Part shown: positions 42,394 to 51,213 of the stretch, in pieces
Layout: every line of letters begins with the position of its first letter
How positions within the stretch are numbered: position 1 is the stretch's first letter
Position numbers and translations under genes: made by a program
Notes under the pieces: generated by a model
What the model was told of the DNA's origin: nothing
The model's input: only the letters and a program-made list of their open reading frames with translations
The model's database searches: none
Source: UBA3855 sp964472035
Lineage (GTDB): Bacteria; Bacillota; Clostridia; Oscillospirales; Ruminococcaceae
Assembly (NCBI GenBank): GCA_964472035.1
Contig: CAYYIT010000002.1
Coordinates: 1-64,000 of the forward strand
DNA length: 64,000 nt
Direction of reading: 5' to 3'

Positions 42394-43794
42394 ATGCAGA
42401 AAAACACCAGTGTTCCTTCTCAGAACGCACCAAAGAATATCTGCCGCGCAATGGAACGTAAGCTCATGTCGTTCAATGTGATCGTGCTTGTTGTTCTCTT
42501 TGCAGCGGTCTCCCTGTTCCTGCTGTTGGGCAAGCGTCCGACCAAATCCGAGCAGGAGAACCGTGATCTTGCAAAATGTCCGAAGTTCACCCTTGCAAGC
42601 TACCTTGATGGCAGCTTCACTGCGGACTTTGCAGAATTCTACAATGATACCGTACCGATGCGCGCATACTTCAAGGGCGTGATCTCTGATTTTCGCGCAA
42701 GCCTCGGTATTGAATATGACGATGGCGTCAAGCTCATCGGCAATGTTCCTGTGCAGGAGGAAAAGCCCACAGAGCCTGTGACAGAAGCTCCGACGGAGAA
42801 GCCTCTGGCAGAAACGGAACCGGATCGGACTGATTCCGAAGCGGAATCCGAGGCGACCGAAGCCCCCGAGGAAGCCACCGAGGCTCCCACGGAACCCGCG
42901 GAAGAGGATATTGACGGCGAGATCGCAAATAATATCCTCATCATCAAGGACAGAGGCATCATGCTCTATGGAGGCGGCTTCAGCAGGGGACAGACCTATG
43001 CGGAAACCCTGAACGAATACAAGGCACGGCTCGGTGACAGCGTGAATGTTTATTCCCTCGTTGCGCCGACAGCAGTGACCTTCTACCTGCCGGAGAAGTA
43101 CAGCAGCTACTCTGCAAGTGAGATCGACAATATCGAGAATATCAACAGCTACCTTGATGGTGTAACGCCTGTCAACGCGCAGGATCACCTCTTCCCGCAT
43201 ACGGAGGAAGAGATCTATTCCCGTACGGATCACCACTGGCAGCCGCTTGGTGCTTACTATGCCGCAGAGGCTTTTGCGGAAGCAGCCGGCGTGCCGTTTG
43301 CGCCCCTCTCCGACTACGAAACCATCACCAAGGAGGGCTATGTCGGAACGCTCTACGGCTACACGAACGAGGCGGCTCTCAAGGACAATCCCGAACCGTT
43401 TGTCTACTATCAGCCGCAGAACGAGTACAGCACAACTTATTATAATATTGACATGACCAATGAACGTCAGGGCAGTCTGCTCCTGAATCTTGATAATATC
43501 GCAAGCTCCAGCTGGTACCTGGTATTCATGGGCGGTGACGAGCGCATTACGCATATCACCACCGACTGCAAGAACGGCAGAAAGCTCATGATCATCAAGG
43601 ACAGCTACGGCAACGCGCTCGTACCTTGTCTCACCCAGTCCTTTGAGGAGATCTGGGTCGTGGACATGCGTTACTTCGAACCGGGTGCCATCAGCTTCGC
43701 ACAGGAACAGGGGATCACCGATCTGCTCTTTGCCATGAATACCTTCAGTGCAACGGGCGGCAATTCCGCAAAGCTGCAGGAGATCATGGATTAA
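42394..43794 (+). CDS. DHHW-family protein (AlgJ/DltD-like partner of MBOAT)
   Basis: A 466-residue protein with one N-terminal membrane helix (about 27-46) and an extracytoplasmic body. The hallmark DHHW motif is at about 279-282 in YSRTDHHWQPLGAYYAAEAF, and the KDSYGNALVPCL block near 405 is also typical of this SGNH-hydrolase-like family. A Pro/Thr/Glu-rich linker (about 117-168) of cell-wall-spanning type separates helix and domain. DHHW proteins accompany MBOAT acyltransferases and are thought to complete transfer to the polymer on the outer face. Fits the second position of a surface acylation operon. Confidence 0.9.
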   Translation: MQKNTSVPSQNAPKNICRAMERKLMSFNVIVLVVLFAAVSLFLLLGKRPTKSEQENRDLAKCPKFTLASYLDGSFTADFAEFYNDTVPMRAYFKGVISDFRASLGIEYDDGVKLIGNVPVQEEKPTEPVTEAPTEKPLAETEPDRTDSEAESEATEAPEEATEAPTEPAEEDIDGEIANNILIIKDRGIMLYGGGFSRGQTYAETLNEYKARLGDSVNVYSLVAPTAVTFYLPEKYSSYSASEIDNIENINSYLDGVTPVNAQDHLFPHTEEEIYSRTDHHWQPLGAYYAAEAFAEAAGVPFAPLSDYETITKEGYVGTLYGYTNEAALKDNPEPFVYYQPQNEYSTTYYNIDMTNERQGSLLLNLDNIASSSWYLVFMGGDERITHITTDCKNGRKLMIIKDSYGNALVPCLTQSFEEIWVVDMRYFEPGAISFAQEQGITDLLFAMNTFSATGGNSAKLQEIMD

Positions 43795-43818
43795 CCGATC
43801 AAACAGGGGGATTTTATC

Positions 43819-45612
43819 ATGCTGCAAGAACTTTGCTATCCATTCGACAGTGCGGCGATTCTCCAGAAACGCCGTCGTCTGCTGCGCCAGCTGAAAGAAC
43901 AGGAAAACGGTGCAGCAACCATAAAAATCGCCGTTCTGGGCGGTTCCACCACCAGCGATATCGTCAATACTCTGGAGCTGTTCCTGCGCAACCGCGGGAT
44001 CGTTCCCGAGTTCTGGCAGTCCGAATATGCACAGTACTGGAATGATGCGATGTTTGAGAATCCGGAGCTGGAGGCATTCGCACCGGAGCTGATCTTCATC
44101 CACACCTCATCCAGAAACATCAAGGAGTATCCGGCAATCGGTGACAGCGCTGAGCTTGTAGAGCATAAGCTGGAGGCGGCATACGACCACTTTGAACAGA
44201 TGTGGGAGCGCCTCTCCGCTGTCTATCACTGTCCCATCATCCAGAACAATTTCGAAATGCCGCTGACGCGCCTGCTCGGCAATCGCGAGGCCGGCTGCAT
44301 TCATGGCAGGATCGATTTCCTGACCCAGCTCAACTGCCGTTTCTATGCGTATGCAAAATCGCACCGGAATTTCTATATCCACGATATCAATTATCTGTCC
44401 GCCTGTTACGGACTTGATAAATGGCTGGAGCCGTCCTACTGGCATCTGTACAAATATGCACTCTGCGTTCCGGCGATCCCGGAATTCGCCTACAACCTCT
44501 CGAATATCATCTGCTCCCTGATGGGCAAGAACAAAAAGGTACTTGCCCTCGACCTTGATAACACCCTCTGGGGCGGCGTCATCGGTGACGATGGACAGGC
44601 AGGCATCGAGATCGGGCAGGAAACCTCCGTTGGGCAGGCCTATGCCCAGCTGCAGGAATACCTCAAAGCCCATAAGGATCTGGGTGTGCTGCTGACTGTC
44701 TGCTCCAAGAATGACCATGAGAATGCCATCGAGGGTCTGCAGCATCCCGACGGGATCCTGCGTCCCGAGGATTTTGTCAGCATCAAGGCCAACTGGGAGC
44801 CAAAATCCCAGAACATTCAGAGCATGGCGCAGGAGCTGGCGCTGCTGCCGGAGAGCTTCGTCTTTGTGGATGATAATCCCGCCGAGCGTGCCATCGTGCA
44901 GGCGCAGCTGCCGGATACGGCAGTCGTTGCGTTTGACAGTGTGGAGGAGTGCATGCTGGCACTCGACCGCTGCGGCTATTTCGAGGTCACGACCTTCTCG
45001 GAGGATGACCGCAGCCGCAATGAAATGTACCGCGCCAACGCACAGCGTCAGGCTGCGCAGCAGAAATTTGAAAGCTACAAGGATTTCCTGCTGAGTCTTG
45101 CCATGAAGGCAGAGATCCGCGATTTCGATCCGGTCCACCTGCCGCGTATCACACAGCTGACGAACAAGAGCAACCAGTTCAATGTCACCACAAAGCGCTA
45201 TACGCAGGCGGAGATGGAAGCGGTTGCCAAGAGCGATGCCCATATCCGGCTCTACGGCAGACTGGAGGACAGCTTCGGTGATAACGGCATCGTCTCCGTT
45301 GTCATCGGCCGCAAGGAAGCTGCAGCGCTCCATATCGAGCTGTGGCTCATGAGCTGCCGCGTCCTCAAGCGCGACATGGAATTTGCCATGCTTGATGCGC
45401 TTGTGAAAACTGCACGTGAGCAGGGAATCGAAGAGATCATCGGCTACTACTATCCTACCAAGAAAAATGCCATGGTGGCGCAGCTTTACGGCATCTTTGG
45501 TTTCGAGAAGCTTTCGGAAGATGCCGAAGGCAATTCCGTCTGGAAGCTCAGAACACAGGAATACCAGAACAAAAATGAAGTAATCAGAATACAGGAGGAA
45601 GTTACAAAATGA
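43819..45612 (+). CDS. FkbH-like HAD-IIIC protein
   Basis: A 597-residue FkbH-like protein. The N-terminal part (about 35-215, IAVLGGSTTSDIVNTLELFL) looks SGNH-like. The HAD-IIIC core has DLDNTLWGGVIGDDG at about 244-258, TVCSKNDHENA and VFVDDNPAERA. A C-terminal GNAT-like domain spans about 420-590 (NQFNVTTKRYT, LEDSFGDNGIVSVVI). In polyketide clusters FkbH takes the glyceryl group of 1,3-bisphosphoglycerate and loads it on an ACP. Here an ACP gene begins four bases inside its 3' end, so an ACP-bound hydroxy acid (glyceryl or lactyl) is a reasonable product. The acid actually used is not visible. Confidence 0.9.
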   Translation: MLQELCYPFDSAAILQKRRRLLRQLKEQENGAATIKIAVLGGSTTSDIVNTLELFLRNRGIVPEFWQSEYAQYWNDAMFENPELEAFAPELIFIHTSSRNIKEYPAIGDSAELVEHKLEAAYDHFEQMWERLSAVYHCPIIQNNFEMPLTRLLGNREAGCIHGRIDFLTQLNCRFYAYAKSHRNFYIHDINYLSACYGLDKWLEPSYWHLYKYALCVPAIPEFAYNLSNIICSLMGKNKKVLALDLDNTLWGGVIGDDGQAGIEIGQETSVGQAYAQLQEYLKAHKDLGVLLTVCSKNDHENAIEGLQHPDGILRPEDFVSIKANWEPKSQNIQSMAQELALLPESFVFVDDNPAERAIVQAQLPDTAVVAFDSVEECMLALDRCGYFEVTTFSEDDRSRNEMYRANAQRQAAQQKFESYKDFLLSLAMKAEIRDFDPVHLPRITQLTNKSNQFNVTTKRYTQAEMEAVAKSDAHIRLYGRLEDSFGDNGIVSVVIGRKEAAALHIELWLMSCRVLKRDMEFAMLDALVKTAREQGIEEIIGYYYPTKKNAMVAQLYGIFGFEKLSEDAEGNSVWKLRTQEYQNKNEVIRIQEEVTK

Positions 45613-45854
45613 ACAGAGAACAGGCAAAAGAGAGACTGACGGAAGTATTCCGTGACATTTTCGATGATGACAGCATCGCGCTGAGCGATGCCACATCCGC
45701 AAAGGATATCGAGGACTGGGACAGCCTCGAACATATCAATCTCATCGCAGCAGTCGAGAGGGAATTCAAGATGCGCTTTACCATGCGTGAGGTCAGCGGC
45801 ATGAAGAATGTCGGCGAAATGCTCGATATCGTGTGCGAGAGAGCGAAGAAGTAA
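45609..45854 (+). CDS. Acyl carrier protein of the FkbH cassette
   Basis: An 81-residue ACP. The phosphopantetheine serine is Ser39 in DWDSLEHINL, and the acidic helix II that follows is typical. Compared with fatty-acid ACP (DSLD), DSLEH is nearer to specialised carriers of FkbH or Dlt-like systems. Its ATGA overlap with the FkbH-like gene implies coupled translation and a dedicated pairing. A terminator follows. Confidence 0.92.
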   Translation: MNREQAKERLTEVFRDIFDDDSIALSDATSAKDIEDWDSLEHINLIAAVEREFKMRFTMREVSGMKNVGEMLDIVCERAKK

Positions 45855-45859
45855 CAAAG

Positions 45860-45893
45860 AAAACGGAGAAGATCCCATGATCTTCTCCGTTTT
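45860..45893. terminator. Bidirectional terminator after the acylation operon
   Basis: Perfect stem AAAACGGAGAAGATC with complement, loop CCAT, A and T tracts outside. Separates the ACP gene from the convergent xth. Confidence 0.9.
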
Positions 45894-45895
45894 TG

Positions 45896-46648
45896 TTAAT
45901 CTAAATCAATTTCCAGTCCCACCGGACAATGGTCACTTCCCATCACCTCGGGGAAGATCTCCGCACGCACGATCTTGTCGGCGATGCGGTTGGATACGAG
46001 AAAATAGTCAATTCTCCATCCGACATTCCGTTCACGGGATTTGAACATGTACGACCACCAGGAATACGCGTCCTTCTGATCAGGATGCAGGTAACGGAAG
46101 GTATCCGTAAAGCCGGCGTCCAGCAGCTCTCCGAATTTTCCGCGCTCTTCGTCAGAGAAGCCGGCATTGCCCACATTGGATTTCGGGTTCTTGAGGTCGA
46201 TCTCCTTGTGTGCGACATTCAGATCGCCGCAGACGATAACAGGCTTCTTTTTATCCAGCTCCATCAGAAAGCCGCGCAGATCGTCCTCCCACTGCATCCG
46301 GTAATCGATTCTTGCAAGCTCCCGCTGCGCATTGGGGACATAGAGGTTCACGAGATAGAACTGCTCATACTCGCAGATGATCGCTCTGCCTTCGTCCGTG
46401 TGCGGTTCAAAATTGAACGTTACCGACAGCGGCTCCTTCTTTGTGAAAACCGCTGTGCCGGAATAACCCTTCTTCACTGCACTGTTAAAGTACTGCATGT
46501 AGCCGTCAAAACTCGTAGTCACCTGCTCCGGCTGCATCTTGGTCTCCTGAATGCAGAATGCATCCGCATCAAATTGGCGGAAGCTCTCCTCAAAGCCCTT
46601 GCCAAGACACGCCCGAAAGCCGTTGACATTCCATGAAATCAGTTTCAT
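45896..46648 (-). CDS. xth: Exodeoxyribonuclease III / AP endonuclease
   Basis: A 250-residue ExoIII-family enzyme that cuts at abasic sites in base excision repair. MKLISWNVNGFRACL start, IQETKMQPEQ metal site, NLYVPNAQ, GDLNVAHKEIDLKNPKSN and the final GSDHCPVGLEI catalytic His are all present. The ATG at 46648 has GGGAGGAAC close upstream; the previous small gene ends on these bases. Confidence 0.96.
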   Translation of the reverse strand: MKLISWNVNGFRACLGKGFEESFRQFDADAFCIQETKMQPEQVTTSFDGYMQYFNSAVKKGYSGTAVFTKKEPLSVTFNFEPHTDEGRAIICEYEQFYLVNLYVPNAQRELARIDYRMQWEDDLRGFLMELDKKKPVIVCGDLNVAHKEIDLKNPKSNVGNAGFSDEERGKFGELLDAGFTDTFRYLHPDQKDAYSWWSYMFKSRERNVGWRIDYFLVSNRIADKIVRAEIFPEVMGSDHCPVGLEIDLD

Positions 46649-46848
46649 TGTTCCTCCCACTGCGGCAGTACGCTTTCTTCAATGACTTCTACCGTTACAT
46701 GATTTGTGGATACCATATACAGCAGTTTGCCAGTGCTGTCCGTCACAGAAACTGTGGTGGCATTCCATTGCACTTTTACATTTTCAAATTGCAATTCTGC
46801 AATGTATGCGCCATCGTGATCAATGACGATCAGTTTATAATTTCCCAT
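46645..46848 (-). CDS. Small protein of unknown function (67 aa)
   Basis: A 67-residue, probably all-beta, cytosolic protein (MGNYKLIVIDHDGAYIAELQFENVKVQW). A very good ribosome site (GAGGAGG) stands before its ATG, and the stop overlaps the xth start, so it is translated in the same operon. No family recognised. No cysteines, no membrane part. Confidence 0.7.
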   Translation of the reverse strand: MGNYKLIVIDHDGAYIAELQFENVKVQWNATTVSVTDSTGKLLYMVSTNHVTVEVIEESVLPQWEEQ

Positions 46849-46862
46849 GGATATTCCTCCTC

Positions 46863-47063
46863 TTATGAAAGTCTGTCCATCTTCTTTGAAATTTCCGCAA
46901 TATTCTGCTCCACGCCAAGACTTGCAATCAGGGAGGTCAGGACGATATCCTTCGCATCCGTGAAGGATATCTCATGCTCCTGCGCAAAATTCTTGACGAT
47001 CCAGAAGAGATCCTCCGCATTGGCAGTGATGATCTTCGTGTCAAAACGTTCTAAATACCGCAT
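46863..47063 (-). CDS. Small protein of unknown function (66 aa)
   Basis: A 66-residue, mostly alpha-helical protein (MRYLERFDTKIITANAEDLFWIVKNFA). It starts only five bases after the aminopeptidase stop without a good ribosome site of its own, so expression would rely on coupling. Fourteen bases separate it from the next small gene. No family recognised. The pair could be a small-protein module, but no toxin or antitoxin feature is seen. Confidence 0.6.
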   Translation of the reverse strand: MRYLERFDTKIITANAEDLFWIVKNFAQEHEISFTDAKDIVLTSLIASLGVEQNIAEISKKMDRLS

Positions 47064-47068
47064 AACGT

Positions 47069-48472
47069 TTAGCTTGCAAGGAATGCTACGAATGCCTTGT
47101 AAGCATTGTAAACATCGGTCTTTGCCACCAGTTCGTACGGCGCATGCATGGAAAGCACCGGAACGCCCACGTCGATGGTGTCAATGTTGAGGTTTGCAAT
47201 ATACGCCGCAACGGTACCGCCGCCGCCCATATCCACCTTGCCAAGCTCGCCGGTCTGCCAGATGACATCGTTGTCATCAAGGAGCTTGCGGATCACGCCG
47301 ACAAATTCAGCGGAAGCATCGGAGGTGCCGGACTTGCCGCGTGCGCCGGTGAACTTTGTTACGCAGACGCCATGGTTGAAGTACGCACAGTTGTTGCGCT
47401 CCAGCACGTCGGAGAAGGTCGGGTCGTAGGCCGCATTCACATCGGCGGAAAGACACTGGGATGCGGACATCACCGCTCTGCCGTTTGCACCGAAGCACTC
47501 CGCGAGATCGCAGAGGAAATACTTCAGGTAAGCGGAACACAGACCGGTATTGCCGTCGCTGCCGGTTTCTTCCTTGTCCGTGAGGATGGTAACAGTGGTA
47601 TGCACCGGATCCTTGCAGCCAAGTGCTGCAATGAACGCAGGATATGCGCACACGCGGTCATCGTGGCCGTACGCACCGATCATGCTGCGGTCAAAACCCA
47701 CATCCTTCGCAGGATACGCAGGAACCGCTTCCAGCTCAGCGGAAATAAAATCATCCTCAATGATGCCGTACTTTTCATTCAGAATGTCGAGAATTGCGAG
47801 CTTTACAAGCTCACTCTCGCTGTCATCACGGAACGGCATGGAACCAACTACAATGTTCAGTTCCTCACCCTTGATGCCCTCGTTCAGGGTTCGCTTCATC
47901 TGGTTCGTTGCCAGATGCGGCAGCAGGTCGGTGATACAGAAGACAGGATCGCCTGCATCCTCACCGATGTTCACTTCCACGGAGCTGCCGTCCTTGCGGA
48001 TGATCACGCCATGGAGGGAGAGGGGCATGGTCGGCCACTGGTACTTCTTGATGCCGCCATAGTAATGGGTCTTGAAGAAGGCGATCTCGGTATCCTCATA
48101 CAGCGGATGCTGCTTCATATCCAGACGGGGAGAATCGATATGCGCAGCGCACAGACGAACGCCCTCCGTAATGGGTGCAGTACCGATCGTTGCAAGGATC
48201 AGTGCCTTGCCGCGGTTGTTGAGATACACCTTGTCACCGGCACTAAGCTGCATGCCGGGTGTGAATACCTTGTAGCCTTCCGTATCAAGACGGTTCACCA
48301 TGTAATTGACCGCCTCGCGCTCCGTCTTGGCCTTGTCAAGAAAGTCCTTGTAGCCTTCACAGAAGTCACTGCATGCGGCGAGCGCAGCCTCGTCCATACG
48401 GATGCCGGCATGCTTGCTCTGAGAGAACAGTGCTTCCTTTTTCTGCTTTGCAATGGAAAGTTCCTTATCCAT
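47069..48472 (-). CDS. M18 family metalloaminopeptidase
   Basis: A 467-residue M18 (ApeA/ApeB-like) dinuclear zinc aminopeptidase, cytosolic and usually a dodecamer, trimming acidic or neutral N-terminal residues. AAHIDSPRLDMKQHPLYE gives the first metal ligands, DKEETGSDGNTG the catalytic glutamate, and VLSMHAPYELVAKTDVYNAYKAFVAF the C-terminal histidine. Start is the second of two close ATGs, since AAGGAG is eight bases before it. It follows coaE after 14 bases. Confidence 0.93.
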   Translation of the reverse strand: MDKELSIAKQKKEALFSQSKHAGIRMDEAALAACSDFCEGYKDFLDKAKTEREAVNYMVNRLDTEGYKVFTPGMQLSAGDKVYLNNRGKALILATIGTAPITEGVRLCAAHIDSPRLDMKQHPLYEDTEIAFFKTHYYGGIKKYQWPTMPLSLHGVIIRKDGSSVEVNIGEDAGDPVFCITDLLPHLATNQMKRTLNEGIKGEELNIVVGSMPFRDDSESELVKLAILDILNEKYGIIEDDFISAELEAVPAYPAKDVGFDRSMIGAYGHDDRVCAYPAFIAALGCKDPVHTTVTILTDKEETGSDGNTGLCSAYLKYFLCDLAECFGANGRAVMSASQCLSADVNAAYDPTFSDVLERNNCAYFNHGVCVTKFTGARGKSGTSDASAEFVGVIRKLLDDNDVIWQTGELGKVDMGGGGTVAAYIANLNIDTIDVGVPVLSMHAPYELVAKTDVYNAYKAFVAFLAS

Positions 48473-48486
48473 GTTCATTGCTCCTT

Positions 48487-49131
48487 TCAGTTTTGCGATG
48501 TAGAGTGCGCCTTCTGATAGCATACTTTAATTTTATCCGCAACCTCCTCGGATAATTCATACAGCTGCGGAAGATCTTCATCATTGCGGATGACATAATC
48601 GGAGTGGGAAATGAAAAATTCCTCATCCAGCTGTGCGCTCATGCGCTCGTTTGCTTCGGTTTCAGTGATGCCGTCGCGGGCAATGATGCGGCGTCTGCGA
48701 AGCTCCGGCGATGCGACCACGGAAATGATCAGATCACAGAAATCCGCTGCACGGCTTTCGAAAAGCGTCGGCGCATCCAGCAGGATCAGACAGTTGCCGT
48801 GTGCGGAATAATGGCTGATCCGACTGAAGATCTCCTCCGTGATGAACGGATGGCAGATGCTGTTGAGGCTCTCGAGCTTTCCCTTGTCGTTGAAGACGAT
48901 CTTCGCCAGAGCCTTTCGGTTGAGGCTGCCGTCCGCATTGCGGATATCCTCTCCGAAAAAGTCGAATACCTCTGCAAGGCAGGGCGTTCCGGTGGACATG
49001 ACCTCCCTCGAAATACGATCCGCATCGATCAGGGTAAATCCATTCTGAACGAAGATCTGTGAAACGGTACTTTTGCCGGCGCCTGTCTGTCCCGTCAGTC
49101 CGACAACGATCGATTCTTTGTCATGGCTCAT
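48487..49131 (-). CDS. coaE: Dephospho-CoA kinase
   Basis: A 214-residue CoaE, last step of coenzyme A synthesis. P-loop GQTGAGKST near residue 14, IDADRISREV for the substrate base and RRRRIIARDGIT for the lid are as expected. It overlaps tsaC by four bases (ATGA). Confidence 0.95.
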   Translation of the reverse strand: MSHDKESIVVGLTGQTGAGKSTVSQIFVQNGFTLIDADRISREVMSTGTPCLAEVFDFFGEDIRNADGSLNRKALAKIVFNDKGKLESLNSICHPFITEEIFSRISHYSAHGNCLILLDAPTLFESRAADFCDLIISVVASPELRRRRIIARDGITETEANERMSAQLDEEFFISHSDYVIRNDEDLPQLYELSEEVADKIKVCYQKAHSTSQN

Positions 49132-50144
49132 AGCTTGATCACCTCAAATCCTGCCGCCCTCATCAGACGATTGTAAACGGAAAGATCCGCTCCGCTCATC
49201 TCCGGCATACGTACATAAACTGTGGATGCTCCCAGCGCATCCAGCTCACGGAAGCGCAGGAACAGGTAGTGTGCCTGCTGCACACCATCATCCCCATAGC
49301 GCAGACAGGGAATGCCCTGCACATCGGGGTCGGAATCAAATAACAGGCAGTGCGTCCCTTCATCGGCATGTGCCTGAACATATTCAGAAAATGCTGCAAA
49401 ATCCTTTGCATCCACCGGCAGGATCTTCGCCTGCGGGGCATAATGCTTGTACTTCATACCCGGCGATGCCACCTTGGAATCCTGCGCGATCTGGCTGTAG
49501 ACGGCCTTGTCCACGTAAACGTGCTTTGCAAAGGGCATGAGATCCTCCGCAGAAACCAGTCCCGGACGCAGGATGTGGATCGTTTCGTCATCATCAAAGC
49601 AGATCACCGTCGATTCGACACCGACCTCGCAGATGCCGCCGTCGATCACCGCAGCAATGCGGCCATTCATGTCATCCATGACATGCTGCGCAGTGGTAGG
49701 GCTCGGAAGTCCAGAGCGATTTGCGGAGGGTGCCGCGATCGGACAGCCCGATACTCGGATCAGCTCCCTTGCAACCGGATGGGATGGCATGCGGATGCCG
49801 ACAGTATCCAGTCCTCCGGACGTCACATCCGGAACACAGGGCTGCTTGGGCAGCACCATCGTCAGCGGCCCCGGCCAGAAATGTGCCGCGAGTTCCCTCG
49901 CAATTACCGGAATTTCCGAGGCGATGGTCTCCATCATTCCGATCTCGCTGATATGGACGATCAGAGGATTGTCCGCTGGCCGGCCCTTGGCTGCAAAAAT
50001 ATTCCTCACAGAGTCTTCGCATCTTGCATCCGCACCGAGTCCGTAAACGGTTTCGGTCGGAAATGCGACCAGCTCGCCGCCGCGAAGCAGCTGTGCGGCT
50101 ATTTCAATATCCTCCGTGCTGTTTGATAAAAACTTAGTCTTCAT
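49128..50144 (-). CDS. tsaC: L-threonylcarbamoyladenylate synthase (Sua5/YwlC type)
   Basis: A 338-residue Sua5-type enzyme that makes threonylcarbamoyl-AMP for the t6A37 modification of tRNAs decoding ANN codons. The YrdC domain (about 12-205) has LVAFPTETVYGLGADA, KGRPADNPLIVHI and the APSANRSGLPSPT motif; the long linker with PGMKYKHYAPQAKI and the Rossmann-like Sua5 domain (about 225-335) follow. Start at ATG 50144 lies in the prfA end, with AGGA upstream. prfA-tsaC is a common pair. Confidence 0.94.
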   Translation of the reverse strand: MKTKFLSNSTEDIEIAAQLLRGGELVAFPTETVYGLGADARCEDSVRNIFAAKGRPADNPLIVHISEIGMMETIASEIPVIARELAAHFWPGPLTMVLPKQPCVPDVTSGGLDTVGIRMPSHPVARELIRVSGCPIAAPSANRSGLPSPTTAQHVMDDMNGRIAAVIDGGICEVGVESTVICFDDDETIHILRPGLVSAEDLMPFAKHVYVDKAVYSQIAQDSKVASPGMKYKHYAPQAKILPVDAKDFAAFSEYVQAHADEGTHCLLFDSDPDVQGIPCLRYGDDGVQQAHYLFLRFRELDALGASTVYVRMPEMSGADLSVYNRLMRAAGFEVIKL

Positions 50145-51213
50145 GGTTTTGTCCTGCAAGTTTCGCAGCCTGATCGGCAGTTGCGAGTGCGTCGAAAATT
50201 TCGTCCAGATCACCGTTGAGAATGGCCTCAAGGCGATAAATAGTCAGACCGATTCTGTGATCAGTCATACGTCCCTGGGGATAATTATAGGTGCGGATGC
50301 GCTCGGAACGGTCGCCCGTGCCGACCTGCATCTTACGCTCGGAAGCGATCTTGTCGGTCTGTTCCTGCTGCATTGCCTCAAAAAGGCGCGCACGCAGTAC
50401 CTTCATCGCCTTGTCCTTATTCTTATGCTGGCTGCGCTCATCCTGGCATTCCACCACAACGCCGGTCGGCAGGTGGGTGATGCGCACAGCGGATTCTGTC
50501 TTGTTGATGTGCTGACCGCCGGCACCGCTGGAGCGGAACACGTCGATCTTCAGATCGGTGGGATTGATCTCCAGTTCCACTTCATCCGCCTCCGGCAGTA
50601 CGGCAACCGTAACAGTGGAGGTGTGGATGCGGCCCTGGGATTCGGTCTCCGGCACGCGCTGTACGCGGTGTACACCGCTCTCATATTTCAGACGGGAATA
50701 CGCACCGTCCGCTTCGATCGAAAAGCTGATCTCCTTGTAGCCGCCAAGCTCCGTGGGGCTTGCACTGAGCACCTCAAGTTTCCAGCGCTTGGATTCCGCA
50801 TACATGCTGTACATGCGGAACAGGGAGTTGGCAAAAAGGGAGGCCTCCTCGCCGCCGGCACCGCCGCGGATCTCAATGATGACGTTCTTATCATCGTTCG
50901 GATCCTTGGGAAGCAGCAGGAGTTTGAGCTGCTGGTTCTGTTCTTCGAGCAGTTCCTTGGACTCCTCCAGCTGGAGCTGTGCCATTTCCTTCAGTTCCGG
51001 ATCAAGACCGCCGTCATCGAGCAGTTCCTGCGCTTCTTCCAGCTCTGCCTTAGTAGCCTTGAAGGCACGGAACGCCTCTACGATCGGGGTGAGGTTTTTG
51101 TATTCCTTCATGAATGCCGTATACTTCTCACGGTCACCAATGACCTCGGGATCGGAGAGCTGGGCATTGATATCCTCATATTTTTCTTCCATCTGCAGAA
51201 GTGTTTCAAACAT
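50134..51213 (-). CDS. prfA: Peptide chain release factor 1
   Basis: A 359-residue RF1, reading UAA and UAG. The recognition tripeptide PET lies in HRVQRVPETESQGRIHTS and the catalytic GGQ in SSGAGGQHINKTESAVR (about 231). An N-terminal coiled domain and the C-terminal NYPQGRMTDHRI are standard. ATG at 51213 overlaps the DUF951 stop (TGATG); an in-frame TTG two codons earlier is unlikely. No prmC neighbour is seen. Confidence 0.96.
   Translation of the reverse strand: MFETLLQMEEKYEDINAQLSDPEVIGDREKYTAFMKEYKNLTPIVEAFRAFKATKAELEEAQELLDDGGLDPELKEMAQLQLEESKELLEEQNQQLKLLLLPKDPNDDKNVIIEIRGGAGGEEASLFANSLFRMYSMYAESKRWKLEVLSASPTELGGYKEISFSIEADGAYSRLKYESGVHRVQRVPETESQGRIHTSTVTVAVLPEADEVELEINPTDLKIDVFRSSGAGGQHINKTESAVRITHLPTGVVVECQDERSQHKNKDKAMKVLRARLFEAMQQEQTDKIASERKMQVGTGDRSERIRTYNYPQGRMTDHRIGLTIYRLEAILNGDLDEIFDALATADQAAKLAGQNHED

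Noticed and set aside
45609..45854. The ACP as the fatty-acid AcpP
   Set aside because: It is not beside fab genes, has DSLEH rather than DSLD, and overlaps the FkbH-like gene, so a dedicated carrier is more likely.
46863..47063. Toxin-antitoxin pair made by the two small genes
   Set aside because: Neither has a known toxin or DNA-binding antitoxin motif, and they are part of a housekeeping operon.
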